From Protaetia brevitarsis (lineage: Eukaryota > Arthropoda > Insecta > Coleoptera > Scarabaeidae): 64,000 nt of DNA. The stretch lies in assembly GCA_004143645.1 (NCBI GenBank), contig RXPK01002748.1, forward strand, positions 58,349-122,348, written 5' to 3'. The notes beneath the pieces were generated by a model. That model was not told the origin of the DNA. It saw nothing but the letters and a program-made list of their open reading frames with translations, and did no database searches. Made by a program: the position numbers and the translations under genes. This document shows, one piece after another, positions 1-11,794 of the stretch (its first letter is position 1; each line of letters begins with the position of its first letter).

Positions 1-1080
1 GTTTTTCCCTGTTCGCCGTCCCCGAATCTCACCGTAGAGGCGTACTGGCGGGAGGGAGCGGGGTTATCTAACGTAAACACGTAAACCGAAATCGAAGGGG
101 GCGGACGGATTTATTTTATTTAAAGTTCGACTATACGGGGATATTGGTGGGATTCGTCCCGGCCCGAAGAATAATACATCACCGGGGAGCGATTGGGAGT
201 GAGCCGGTTTCGAAAATCCCTCGGAATCGGTAAACGTTGCGCGAGTAACAATTTCGAATCGGATCGGGCAGAGAGGAATAAGAGAAAAGTCACCTACATA
301 CGGAGAACGATATGGATTTTATGGGAGCTCGTCGACGGACCGGATGCAATCTTTTACTCGTAAGATTTTATATCGGCTCGGTGTAATAATAAACTGGAAA
401 ATTAACGTTTATATTGGGATTTAATTGTGTGTTTTACGTGTAAAACAATAAAATTCGCTTAATCGCCGCGAGATAGCAATCAAATCTTTACGATGTAGGT
501 GTATACCCTAGGAATCCCAATCATAATTTTACGATTGCCAAAGTAGTACTTCGCACTGCCGGTAGTAACATTTCTTCCCTTTTATACCATATCAAGCGTA
601 CGCATGTCGACTGACGATGGCTGAAGTAAAGGGCAAAGCTAATAGATGGTTTCAGTTTGTTAGAAAAGGAAAAGGATATACTAGGCATTAATTCTATTGA
701 GTGCCAGCATGCCAGTGTGGGCGTTTTAATTGAATTCACTTGTCTAATACTTCGCTCCTTTCTGCCACCTTAATAAACCTAAAAATAAACGTATTATTTT
801 AATTCTTACCTAATTTTCAATACACTTATAAGAAAAACTCTGCTCCGATAAGCCATTGAAAAGTGCCCCTAAAGCTATCGGGTTGAAATTAATGAAAGAA
901 ATGAGTACTACTGTCACATATACTGTAAATACCAAAATTTAGCTCAATCAATGCCACCCCATTCGAGATATTAGCATAAGGGTGGAAAAATTCAATATTT
1001 TTTTCTCAGGAATTGCTTAAGCTATCACGTTCAAAAAAATTAAGCAAGTAAACACTGATTATGGGCATTTTATAAAAAAT
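1..1080. other. Anonymous single-copy sequence, GC-richer at first
   Basis: The first ~480 bases are clearly richer in G and C than the rest of the window, then the sequence turns AT-rich. Only short open frames occur and none resembles a known protein. No splice-bounded exon, tRNA or transposon end was recognised. Confidence 0.4.
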
Positions 1081-1693
1081 CAAGGACTGATCCCTCCACT
1101 CAGTTCAAAGTTATTATTATTTTTCCCCTTTTAGGGGTGGTTTTTTTGAGTTTGGTTCAAGGTGCCAACCAGGCTTTTTGTTATATTAGACCGTATGCAT
1201 GTAGGTTTATTATATATTTTTTTCAGTCTTTTCTGTGTGCTAGAACATGTAAATAATAAATCAAATCTCTTTGAATGATCTTAGTAAGTTAAAACAATTG
1301 TTCATCCATCAATTTCAAGATTATCTGTATGTATGTTTCAGCCGTAGTAGTTATAAAAGCATCGAAATATAATAAAGAAAATTATAACAACAAATAATAT
1401 TATTTCCGTACACGCAGTTGAAGTTATTTTTATTTTCCTTTTGAAGGGCGGTTTTTTTTTTGAGTTGAGTTTAATGTGTCAATCTGATTTTTTTGTTATA
1501 TAGTAATGTATGTATTTGGGTTCATTATATATTTTTTTAAGTTCTTTCTGTGTGGTAGAACATGCAAATAAAAACGAAAAATCATCGAGCGGTTTCAGGA
1601 TTATTTATATGTTGTACACTTCAGCCCTTAGTTTTGTAAGAATAAGTAATAAGTAATATATTATTATATAATATATTATCTGTTGTTACATTT

Positions 1694-2051
1694 GAAGGGT
1701 GCACGGGAATAACGATCAAAGTCCATTTTTTGTGAAAATGAGATAAGGGTGCCATTTTGTAGAAAATTCTGAGTACTATAATAATGCGCGTTCAAACTTT
1801 TTCAAAAACGATCGTAGTCCGTAGAAATCAAAGTTGCTATAATGTAGTTTTGTTTTGAACCATTAAGTTTGTTCGCGTCGCATGAACTATTTGCACTATT
1901 ATACACTTTTGTATGTAAAAGTGTGCAAAAGTGCATAATAGTGCAAATAGTTCATGCGACGCGAACAATCTTATTAAGTCACAAACTTTAAAATTCATTT
2001 ATCTCATAATGTATGAATATGGACTTTGATCGTTATTCCCGTGCACCCTTC
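1694..2051. mobile_element. MITE with 33-bp terminal and ~45-bp internal inverted repeats
   Basis: The element starts GAAGGGTGCACGGGAATAAC and ends with the reverse complement; about 33 terminal bases match perfectly. ATTT precedes the left end (1690-1693) and follows the right end (2052-2055), a possible 4-bp target duplication, although one of those bases could belong to the TIR. It carries no open frame. Its centre is itself a ~100-bp near-perfect hairpin (listed separately). It lies inside a tandem repeat whose period is restored when it is removed, which supports these limits. The superfamily is not clear from the ends. Confidence 0.7.
1869..1968. repeat. 100-bp near-perfect hairpin inside the MITE
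   Basis: TTGTTCGCGTCGCATGAACT and the bases after it are repeated in inverse at the right edge. The arms are about 45 bp with one or two mismatches and a small AT-rich loop with CACTTTT/AAAAGTG sub-repeats. Such a sequence would fold into a long stem as RNA or a cruciform as DNA. Confidence 0.85.
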
Positions 2052-2656
2052 ATTTATTATTAACATTTATGTATTTATAATCAACATAAAAGAATATTTA
2101 GGTCCGTACACGAAGTTCAAAGTTCCCTTTTGGGGGTGGTTTTTTGAATTTAAGGTTCTAACTTCACTTTTTGTTGTACAGTAATGCATTTGCGTTTACT
2201 TTATACTTTTTTCCGTATAAATTCTTTACAAGTGATGTCAAATGAACTAAGAAGTATGCTCTTGTTTTGCAACCTTGACTGATTCTTTTGGGAAGAATGA
2301 ATTTCATGTTGATGTGTTCGCAGAATTTCTGGGTTAAAAAAAGTTTGTAAACACCTGCCATTATTTTGTGACCACTGATGTAAATATTTGAATAAGGTAG
2401 CAATCTTGCATTTGAGTATTTAGTACATGGACGTAGCTAGAAATTTTGTTAGAGGGGGGCCCACAAAAAAGTCGTTTGCATCGAATAAGTATAAAAACTG
2501 GATACTAATTTGATGATTGTGTTTATTGCATGCGAAAATTTGTTACACTGTGAACAATGTAAACTCACAAGTGGACGACCAGGAAGCCTCTCCCCTGCCC
2601 ATAATTGAATCCGAATATCCAGCAATTTTTACTACTAAATGTTGCAAAAGCTAGTA

Positions 2657-4016
2657 GGGGAGGGTGAGGCAAGATGGGGCCACGAGGCATGATGGCGACA
2701 TCGTCTTATCTACAAAACAGCAGTAAGCATCTGTCAAATAATAGCAGATCTAATATTGACAAGTGCTGTTTTATGTTTGTTGTAATGTAGGAAACTTTAC
2801 GAGTCGTAATAACAAAGTGATTGCTGTTTGTGCGTGATTTTGCAATTTCCAGAATTTCGTTATTATTTTGATGGTGAGTTCTACGGCCGGTATCGGAAGC
2901 ATAAGTAAATTATTTACAACTACACTTTTTTGTGCTTATTAATTGACATGTATTGCATGTATTTTCTGTAGTGCGTTATTCGTTTATTTCAAATATTTAA
3001 TATGTTATTATAACATAACCAGAAAATGTTCCAAAGAGGCAAGATGGGGCTATTGGTATGGGGCAACATGGGGACATCACTATCTCACTCTTCAGGCTGG
3101 TCCGTTATACCTGGATATAGTTGAATATTTAAATATAGAATGAAATGGTTTCATTACTTGCAACAGGGTTGTCGTGGGTACAGAAGAGAAGAGAATGAGC
3201 ATGAGGTACCACAAACAATTCTAGAAAGAAAAGTGGAAGAAGCGCGTCAGCTTGCTGGACCTCTCCAACCTAGAAAATCATTAGGCTAAAAACACTTTTT
3301 TCCCTAGAAGACGAAACACAGCTGGTTATATTTGAAAAAAAAAATGGAATTGCGTCTCTCAGGATTAACAATTCAAGATTTGAGAATTTCTCTTTCTTAT
3401 CGATGGTCTGAAAAATTGGGGAAAGTTTGTTGTTGAACAAATGCAAAAATTGCAGGAAAATATTGGTTGATAGGATTTGTGAGATGGGATCTCCATTATG
3501 CTTTCTCGAAGATATAATGCCTATATCTCATGTTAGGAATGAAGTACAGGTTCAATCAAAGCGTAACAAGGGAAAGACAACAATCCTTACTAGCACTACG
3601 TATAAAAATCTGCTACAAGAAAATAGAAGTCTGGAGAATCCCTAAGGCAACTACTATCGTTATTGTATTTTTTTTACTTTAAGTAGTTCCACTTTAAAGA
3701 GTTTTAGCTTTGTTCTTGCATTTTTTTAAGAATAAAATCTATTTTTTTTACATATTATCCAGATTTATGTTACAACCCATTCTTAACTTACCTGGAACCC
3801 CATCTTGAGTGTCCATCTTGCCCCCATGGTATTTACATATTTCTTTTCAAATTTTTCTCACAACATCAGGAGTACCCATCGACAAATTGTAAATACATCC
3901 ATCAGCAGGTAAATGTTTAAATATTACAACAAGCATACTTAGAACCTTGCATATCAATTTGCAATCCTGATGCAGTGTTCTAAAGCTTAGTGTTCCCATC
4001 TTGCCCCACCTTCCCC
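2657..4016 (+). mobile_element. Pogo-like DNA transposon, internally deleted, TA-flanked
   Basis: The ends are 27-bp imperfect inverted repeats of the type GGGGARGGTGRGGCAAGATG, flanked on both sides by TA (2655-2656 and 4017-4018), as expected for the Tc1/mariner/pogo group. The motif GGCAAGATGGGGC recurs inside near 3037 and in inverse near 3815, so there are subterminal copies that could be transposase-binding sites. At 1360 bp it is shorter than autonomous pogo-like elements. The interior holds pieces of a pogo-type transposase but no DDE core, so it is a non-autonomous derivative. Confidence 0.7.
3162..3645 (+). pseudogene. Pogo-type transposase remnant (HTH and C-terminus, no DDE core)
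   Basis: Read in several frames, the segment first gives a piece like the psq-type helix-turn-helix start of pogo transposases (EVPQTILERKVEEARQL), then a CENP-B-like HTH piece (RLSGLTIQDLRISL, followed by WLIGF). It jumps straight to a C-terminal tail with PISHVRNEVQ and GKTTILTSTTYKNLLQE; the 'GKT.ILT.TP.K' pattern is common near the end of pogo/Tigger-like proteins. At least three frameshifts or stops break it. The region that should carry the catalytic D-D-D/E residues is absent, which fits an internal deletion. Family assignment rests on recalled motifs, not a search. Confidence 0.55.
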
Positions 4017-4019
4017 TAT

Positions 4020-5290
4020 ATTTTTATTTACCCGTCATTCAAGTATACAATTACATTGCAAACATTAGAATTTTGAAATCCCAACATATTTTATAATTCT
4101 ACGAGTAGATTATATTGCAAAACTTGAAATTACTAGTTAAAAACGTAATTGTTATTTAATGTGCGAACTTAGGTTACTTGCCTGTCCTTTTCTCATTGTT
4201 TCGCATGTTTATTTATTTCAAACTATTAATACAAAGAATACAATCTCAAGGTTTAGGCACTTAAATATGTGAGTGTGTGTACGTGTATTTATCGGTATTT
4301 TTTTACAGAACAGCTTTTTAATGATTAATTTGTGATTTGCAATGGTAGCGCATGACCCAGTGGCTCTTTAATAGGAGCCGCCACTGGTCATTATTAATAT
4401 ACCTATCGAAAGGTCGACCCCGTACACATTATGTACGCATTCTTTGAGTCGAGATCGATCCGTTATTCGCCTGACTATAACGGACGCGTTATCAAACGGG
4501 GGCTCAGGTGAGCGGTCACGATGAATGGATGTCGCCCTTAATGAGAGAGACAGCGCGCCGCATCGTTTCGTGTCGCGCTGGCTGTCGGATGATGGTATGA
4601 TGGAGATATTTTGGGACGCCGTGCGTTCGGGCTATATATCAACGGGAAGCCGAAGCCCCCTTGCGGTTCCTGTCGTTCGACGACAACGAAATGACAGCTC
4701 ACTATATCATCTCATTGGCGCTCTCTATTCTTTCGAGACCTGGATGTCCGTCCCGTCATTTATTCACCTCAGTATATGGGATTCTCTATACGTGTCTACG
4801 ACAATATGGCACTATATTTATGTCAATAATTTACGGTAATTTGCTAGGGTTGTTTGCTTAGTGCGTGTTATGCCTTCATTGGTATATTGGGAGTTATGTA
4901 CTTCAGTCATTTTACAATAGTAATTTTTCAATTAGGAAATAATTCATAAATTTAACAATGGAAAACATGTACACAGAGATTCAAAATTATTGTTAATTCC
5001 GCTCTTATAGATAGTAACAGTGGTGTAGGTATAGTGCCACGTGTTTGTAATGAAGGTTTGACCTAAGTCAGTGTGGAACATAAGGAAGTAAACGGATCGG
5101 ATAAATAGAAAAACGTAAGCTATATTTGAATCGCATTATAAACGACTATGGATTGGTATTTCTGCTTGTAAAAATGAATGTATTAATTTAACTTTACTAA
5201 ATTATGATTTACAATTCAGTACTAACTGGAGTTTAACTAAATTTATTTATACTTTAAATTAATAAAACATATAATTAGTATAATTATTAA
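4020..5290. other. Anonymous sequence with one hairpin
   Basis: AT-rich apart from a GC-richer island at about 4400-4770. Two overlapping open frames of 66-104 codons there show no recognisable domain, lack splice context and overlap each other, so I do not call them genes. The only structure seen is the hairpin at 4354-4389. Confidence 0.35.
4354..4389. repeat. Short hairpin
   Basis: GACCCAGTGGCTC, a short AT loop, then GAGCCGCCACTGGTC. The stem is about 13 bp with one or two bulged bases. No link to a gene can be shown. Confidence 0.5.
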
Positions 5291-5299
5291 GTGGCAAAA

Positions 5300-5885
5300 C
5301 TGCATCTCTCAGTTTTCTATGGTATGCATGCGGTTTCTATAATCCTATTTTTAGATAGCCAACATGAAGTAATCTAATGGGGTTAATCAGGCGATCTTGG
5401 TGGCCATCTTTGTGCCCTAACGAACCTGTCAGCAAAAAACTGTTTGAGATATATGGCAAGGTTTGTCGAGCAGTATGCGCGGAGCATTATCAGTGTAAAA
5501 AACTGCTTCAAGCTCATTTCTTGTACTCTGCAATAAACAATTCCAACATCTGTTGAGGAACGTTGGGCTGTTACAGTTTCCTCGAAGAAAATTGGCCCTA
5601 TTATTCGTTTGTCTGGACAAAGCTAACAAACTCTAAACTTTACGTGATGCAAATTGCGTTTCTCGAAATTCGTGTGGATTTTCTGCAGACCAGATACATA
5701 GTTTTGTAAATTGTATATAGTCTGTTAGAATAAACCAGGCTTCATCGAGAAAATGATTTGTTTAGCAAGTCATCGTCCCTTAAATTGTTACTAAACTAAT
5801 GACATATTCCAATCGCCTATCGTGATCTAATGGTAATAATTCCTGTAACGTAGAAACTTTATAAGGGGATGAAAATGTAACTTTG
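5300..5885 (-). pseudogene. Mariner-type transposase remnant
   Basis: Translating the minus strand with frame changes gives, in order: YKVSTLQELLPLDHDRRLEY (near 5860), the first acidic motif LDEAWFIL (near 5760), IWSAENPHEF, then a piece like 'IIGPIFFEETV', a run corresponding to the region before the second Asp, and finally WPPRSPD followed by a stop and YFM.GYLKNRIIETA. This order and the WPPRSPDLTPLD-type motif match a widespread insect group of mariner/IS630 transposases. Stops and at least three frameshifts are visible, and the second catalytic Asp motif is not preserved in recognisable form. The N-terminal HTH and both terminal repeats were not found. Confidence 0.6.
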
Positions 5886-6261
5886 TTTTGACAGCTCATT
5901 GCGCTGAACGTGTATATAAGCCTATAAAATTATAAATGTATATAACTATTCACTTAATTGTAATATTGATTTGCTACTGTTTGTTGCGCTATTACACAGA
6001 TAAATTCCTTATTTTCTTACAATATTCAGAAATACTATTGTTGGTGATATTAGATGAAATATAAACGATTTCAAAAAATTATAAGATAAAAAATAGAAAG
6101 GTACTACAACACGCATGCCCAATGTCGCCTAAATGTCAAGAAACTCATTTAAATGTATGAAATTGTATGATAGCTAACTTCGCTCAATTAAATTGGTAAT
6201 AAGTATAGATAATTTTTCCGGAAAACAGTTATTTTTCTTACGACAATCATTTTGAATCACA

Positions 6262-7180
6262 TGGTATGTATGTATGTATATACAATATGTATATTGCAAG
6301 GTGATGTTAGCACTGGGCTAAAACATCTATGTGTCCCCTATTTGATGTTTTACAGCTGGTCTTCCAATCCTATTCCTTTCAGAAAGTGTAGGATATCAGA
6401 AAGCTCCAAGTCAGACAAGTCTCCCTCTTCGATTTCACGTGCTCCCAGGTGCAACGTCCTTGAGTTACACAGTGCTACGCAATTTGAGAGGGGATGGATG
6501 CCATCCTGTTCCCCAATCTGCCCAGTCGTTTTGCTCCTCCCTTTGTCCTTCCCTGGTGAGGATACTCTCACTTTGAAAGTGGAAGGCTTCTCATAGAGGT
6601 CCTGCTTCAATTCTGTTTATTAGCCGGTGTCGTCCACGCTAATAAACGTCCTTCCTCCATGGTTGATCCACAGACAGCTAGGGAAGAAAAGGTCCACCTC
6701 CCCAGAGCCCCGCATGCAGAGGTAAGGCTCAATACAATGGGGTGCGTCAAGTGCCCTAAGGTTGGACTAGTAGACTGGTCTTCTATCCAGCCACGCAACC
6801 CATCAGTCTAGTCCGCCACCTTAGGATTTAAGTTTTAACTTCGGTCCGTGTAGTTAAGCCAAGACCTCCCATCCCTTTCGGGACCGGGTTTAACAGTTGA
6901 GCTTTCGGTAGGCGAAAGCAACAACTGGCATCGTTGTAGAACCCTATGCAAGCCCTTAGCCACGACACGACAGCTCGAGCGAGGGGGGGGGGAGTGGTTC
7001 ACCGCAACGGTCTTCATTCGCCCTGCTCGGTTTTAAGCATGAGAGGACGAACTTATGGCCGCCACTAACTATCTCGTCTTGAGCGAACCCAGACAAGATG
7101 GCCTTTCCCCTATCCACCACCTCGCGGACGCGCCTGGTAGGTACTCCCAACCCCCAGGTACATTTGTAGATACACATTTC
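6262..7180 (-). pseudogene. LINE fragment: C-terminal ORF2 piece and GC-rich UTR-like segment
   Basis: On the minus strand the segment ends with a ~35-codon stretch (LHLGAREIEEGDLSDLELSD, then ILHFLKGIGLEDQL and a stop at about 6347) like the extreme C-terminus of jockey/I-type ORF2 proteins. Downstream of the stop the minus strand runs into an ATAC-type microsatellite (about 6263-6285), a common LINE 3' end. The part upstream on the minus strand (6740-7180) is GC-rich and non-coding. Its core, around GGTGGCGGACTAG and GTGGCTGGATAGAAG, recurs on the plus strand at 51840-52000, so it is part of a dispersed family. Reading frames are broken. Confidence 0.5.
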
Positions 7181-7998
7181 GATTTATTTATTTAGTACTA
7201 AATTCAAAATGCAAATGAACTTATGTGTATTATTCATATATTTTGTATATTGTATATTATTGTATATTTCGCCAATCACGGAAGTATAGACACATGAATT
7301 CACTTAACAAAACAACCGTGAAATGTATTTTAACATTAGTTATTCCTAATACTTTAATAACGTGTTTTTATTTGGTAAGTCTAAGGAAACTATAAAAGCC
7401 AATTGTAAATGAACACGAATGTAGATTTCGAGCCGAAAATTATGAGCATGTATACCTTTCTTTTGTTGTTTCCTTCAGCCATCTCGAAGGTGTTCAATAT
7501 GATGATTTAGAAATGTGTCCTTTTATAATTATTTAAACAAATAAATTTACTGAAGCACCAAAAAAATAATTTTACCTAAGAATATTATTATGGAATAAAT
7601 ATATAAAAAATTTCACCAATAATAAATGTAAAAATTATTTTGTGTACATACCTGCTTGTAAATCCAGTATGTATTAGGTGTTAATTAATTTTCATGGTAG
7701 CCGTGGTAATTATGAATATACGTTCATCGTACGGTAACTGTATGATTTTTATGTTTCCTTAGTATCGATACTAATTTAAGGGTGGTATGAATGTAGCTCG
7801 TATGGGGGTCCATGAACATGAGGCAGTTCGTTGATAAAGAAATCTTCTTGAATATTGTTACAGTTTTTCGTTAAGTCAAATTAATAAAATTATACTCCCG
7901 TAATCTATTTGAAATTGAAGAGGGTCTTCTATGTCAATTATTGGCCACAGGTAGTTTCGCTCCTGAGATAAATTTGTTGAAAATTTTCTCTGAAGCGT
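7165..7998 (+). repeat. Dispersed repeat family A, uninterrupted copy (left inverted arm)
   Basis: This ~830-bp segment is present in inverse orientation to the right, in three pieces: 17492-17700 matches 7165-7385, 13762-13965 matches 7378-7512, and 11795-12289 matches 7508-7998. Part of it (around 7640-7760, CTGTATGA region) also resembles 32820-32940. It has no open frame of note. It serves as the empty-site reference for the LTR inserted at 12290: here the target reads AGAAATGTGTCC with a single ATGT. It may be part of a large DNA transposon or simply one of two inverted insertions. Confidence 0.7.
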
Positions 7999-9276
7999 GA
8001 ACAATATTAAGCATACACGTAAACACAAACCATATTGCAAACCGCTTGCCACGTGGCAAAATGTATACGTACGTTGTATTAGAGCCGTAATTGCAAAACA
8101 CAAGCTGACGCATGTTTCGCGCGATTATCATATAAATTAACCGGCGAATATAATGCGTTAGTATACGCGTAAAACAAATTCCGATATAAGCGCATCCTAA
8201 TACCATCACAACAATTAAAGCGGATACCACAGCCCAAATTAGTTTCGCACAGGAGTTACTATTCTATAGGAGGGGAGCCTAGTCGAAGTAAACCGGCGAT
8301 ATTATTATTGCGTACGCACGTACTACCGTGTTTTGTTTATAATTGCGGCACAGGGCCTACTATATACTAACGTTAATCTCTCATTATGATCTTACGTAAT
8401 CAAATTCCAACTTAAACCCCTCTGGGATAGCGGAATATTCATACCGAGTCCCGGTATACAAGGGAAGGTCTTATAAATATTTAAAATTCAACAGCTCCGG
8501 ATTTCGATAGAGGAGACGCCGCGGAATATATATTGAAAATACCTGGGCGGAACGAGGCGCCCAGGTTTATCTCGGCCGGCGTCTACCGTTAATAGGGAAT
8601 GTCAAAATTAAATTAAAAATTGTTCCGTCCGTTTCGCTTGCTTCTTTTATCCGCCGTGGTGGAGCAGGATTTCCTCTGCGAAATTGGTTTCCGTCGTTAT
8701 AACACTGTAGCGCGCGCAAAGTGGAGCTATATTATACGAGAATGTCAAAGAGGTTGATTCAAAATTTTATATGTCGGTACATTAAATAAGTAAAAAAGTA
8801 GCGTTTTTATCTAACTTTACATTAATTTACTGAAGTAAACAAATATTTTATTCTCCTATTTATAACTGTAAAATTTTGGCGCCCGACGTGGGAATATTAA
8901 AGCTGGGAACACATTGTTCTGACGCGTTATGTTGTGCTGGTACAACTTTGTATAAATCATATGTGCACATGGCGTACACATTTGTCTATATCATGAGTGC
9001 TACGCCTTCTACCCTTTTTGTCGTGTAAAACGTCGATCGATCCAGATTTGCATCAGGTGCCGTCACAAACGTCAGAACTGTCAAACGTCTTTTCAAGCGC
9101 AAGTGCGTATGCTTCGTGTAAAAATAGACCAAGAGACAAAGCGTCTGCTTAAATGCCGACCGAATAATGCCTTCTTTTAATAGATTTTTCAATTCAACCA
9201 TCGGCTACTTAATATACCTGCCACTCTCCATCACAAAATTAAAACGATTGTATTCTTATGTAAAATATTGGTGTAC
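7999..9276. other. Anonymous sequence between inverted arms, with a PBS-like motif
   Basis: The part at 8280-8720 is GC-richer and has no recognisable coding content. At about 8877 a TGGCGCCCGACGTGGG motif resembles a retroviral-type primer-binding site of the lysine tRNA class, but no LTR end could be placed before it. A minus-strand 71-codon frame at 8986-9201 contains LKNLLKEGIIR and LKRRLT pieces that faintly recall Ty3/gypsy polymerase; this is too weak to call. Confidence 0.3.
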
Positions 9277-9280
9277 ATAT

Positions 9281-11419
9281 TGTTACCTAAATTTTCGGCA
9301 CCGAAAGTGACGGTCGAGTACCGTGAAAAATCGCGAGGCAAGAACTCAAAATAAAAAGACAAAAGATGATGCACTTCCGTTTTAGCAAACCTTCGAAGAA
9401 AGTGGGTGGAATATTCGGTCAATCATGCAGGGTGCCAGCCGGCTCGTCGGCGAGGGAGTGGGTTGATCGAAATACAAACCCAAGATGGATAATAAATTTC
9501 GGCGCCACCTGCTTAGGATTACTTACCCTGTCATGCCCCCTGATAAACAGGAATCCAAGGTGATAATTAAAACTCGAGGGATAAAATGGTTTGCAAATAA
9601 ATTCATACACAAAAAAAATAAAAGAATGAATTCACTGATAAAACAGTTAAACTTTTATTAATAAAATTGTTAATAAAAAAATTGGTGTTATAACATAAAA
9701 TTCAAAGAAAATAAAAGTGATACTCTGTATCAGTAACGTGTTAATAACGACAAAAAAAATAAGAATGAAATATGATATAAAATTCAAGAAAATAACTATG
9801 ATATTCTGTATCAGTAAATGTTAATAAAGACAAAAAAATAAGAATGAAATATTGTAAAACTATAACAGAAAATCCTGCGGTAGGATTCGAACACCGAACG
9901 CTTTGACCAACGCAATCAGTTCACACACGTTATACAAAGAAAATTCTTAGCCTAAGTTAATTTTAAATTTAAGAAAAGTTTTACAGTACAAAAAAATAAA
10001 TTATTAAAATAGAACTAAATATTTGACTCGATTATACTAGTGGTGAATGAACCACCCTGTATATTACAGCCGATATACAATCGGTTGATGTTTTAGGTAA
10101 ATATTTTGAATTCGTTAAAAGAAACTAACAAGATATATGAATACTAAAGTTAAACTATTTTACTGGACTAGTGATACCCTCCGATCCTGGATATATCGTA
10201 AATAATTTACAGTATAGTTGAGTAAAGCAATAAAAAAAAACTGAATGATCGGGGTTGGTTACTTACTAATGAAAATTTTAAACGCGGACAAAATTTACAA
10301 ATAATGGCCATGGAGATCCCCTCCTATCTGAACAGATCGTAGCCTCTGGGCAGACTCGGTACTATCTGAAGCAGATGGTCCACTTAATTCAAGGAAATAG
10401 GATTCTCCAAGGGACTTAAAAGGTCGCAGAAGTCCTCAGGCGCCCGGGGGTGTTCAAAATCTCACACAAAACGAAGATACCAAAATTCAAAGAAATAAGG
10501 GGTATTGGAAAAACCTCTAAAAACACAGAAACCTCAAAATTAGTGAATTTAAAAGAAATAACAAGATCTGCTTACCGTTAAATAACGAGGTTTTTCAACG
10601 AAGAGGAGAAAGAAACAGATATGGCGTTCCAGGCGCGTGGGTTCTCAAATTATATCCCGATTTATCGGACACATCCGCTGTAATATTCACAAAAATTCCA
10701 CACCAAACACAAGCGAATATACAGCCAATGAATATTTCCAGCTAAACTTCCAACTAAATCCACAAATGTGTGAAAATATCGAAAAATTCCAAAGATAGGA
10801 AGTAATACTCGTGAGAACGCCTCTAAAACAACGACCAAGATGAAGCAGGAACAGGAAGCCGGAAGGGAGAATACGTCACACGACCAATCAGAAGACAGAT
10901 GAATAAAATAAGAAAACGGACAAAGAGGTGCCCTCTGACGTCGAAAAGATGTAAACACAAAATAAAATGGTCTAAATAGACGGTCGATTGGGCAAAACGA
11001 ACAGATCGATAAATGCGTGGGAATCGATAATACCGGCATAATGCAAAACGAACAATCCTTGCGAACCTAGAAATGAGAACGTCAACTGTCAAAACATGTG
11101 AATTGAAGGAATTTACTAAAATTCAAAGAAATTAAACGAAAATCTAAGACCGTAATAAGTGTTAGAAACTGACTGTAAGTAAATGAGACTAAAAGATCTA
11201 AATTCTAGCTAAGCCGCACAAACAGGGGAAAGCAAACAAAATTTGAAAGCCAAAAATTAAACGATAATGTTTACGTTGAGGAATTACAAGACGTAGGAGC
11301 ATCCCTGAAAGTAAAAGAAGGTAGAGGACGGACATAGAAGAAAATAGGATTACAAAAGCTTGTCGAAAAGACTAGCGGAGAACTAATTCGAGGTAAGCAA
11401 AGTAAAAAAAACCGTAACA
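9281..11419. mobile_element. Solo LTR-like element, 2.1 kb, copy 1
   Basis: The element begins TGTTACCTAAATTTTCGGCA and ends AAAAAAACCGTAACA, so it has the TG...CA ends and short TGTTAC/GTAACA inverted repeat of an LTR. The 4 bases before it and after it are both ATAT (9277-9280 and 11420-11423), a 4-bp target duplication. A second copy lies at 48825-50569 in the same orientation with different flanks. The two match over most of their length, but about 350 bp near 11050-11405 are absent from copy 2. No gag, pol or second LTR is attached, so I read it as a solo LTR of a Ty3/gypsy- or BEL-like element. The open frames inside are not conserved coding sequences. Confidence 0.75.
9870..9935 (-). 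other. Conserved tRNA-like B-box stretch inside the LTR
   Basis: On the minus strand, GTGTTCGAATCC resembles a pol III B box or T-arm. The same stretch is conserved in the other LTR copy at about 49360-49425. The stems do not fold into a complete tRNA, so it is not called as one. Confidence 0.3.
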
Positions 11420-11794
11420 ATATTTACTCCTTAATAATATAAGAATTTTTGTTTCATAAAATCTATACGTACTTACCTACTACAGACATAGTTTACATAT
11501 TTCATCGATGCTTATATTAGCATTTATACAACGTCTCCCTCTGCCGGTGAGATTGTGAAACTGTATTTGACTTTGACGATCGGTTGCATCGCCGTCTCAG
11601 CCCATACAGAGGAAGGAAGAACTAGATCGTATTTGCGGCTAGGAAGCGTCGCTCGTCGCATCGTCGGGAAATTGAAACGTCCTGAACGACTATTCGCATT
11701 TACGGAACATACGGGAACAGGAGTGACAACATACGGATGGAAATAATGGAAAAGAAGATGTAACGCGATACGATCTGTTTAACATTTTATCATG

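Larger units (their letters stand above)
1083..2235. repeat. Diverged tandem repeat, three ~325-bp units, split by a MITE
   Basis: Three related units begin near 1083, 1411 and 2099. Each has a short run ending in GGGTGGTTTTTT or a close variant, then a TTTTTGTT..ATA segment, a (T)ATATATTTTTTT stretch and a 'TAGAACATG(T/C)AAATAA'-like end (the third is shorter). The spacing of the first two is ~330 bp. The spacing to the third becomes ~325 bp once the inserted element at 1694-2051 is subtracted. The units differ at many positions, so the array is old. No coding content was seen. Confidence 0.6.

Noticed and set aside
4525..4861. Two overlapping frames of 104 and 66 codons
   Set aside because: They overlap in different frames, show no domain and have no splice context; expected by chance in a GC-richer island.
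8877..8895. TGGCGCCCGACGTGGG, resembling a tRNA-Lys primer-binding site
   Set aside because: No LTR end could be placed before it and no gag/pol follows; a single motif is not enough.
8986..9201. Minus-strand 71-codon frame with faint gypsy-like words
   Set aside because: Motifs are out of order for a polymerase and too weak to support a call.
10662..11092. Minus-strand frames of 125 and 89 codons inside the solo LTR
   Set aside because: Partly shared with the other LTR copy only as nucleotide similarity; frames are not conserved and the composition is low-complexity.
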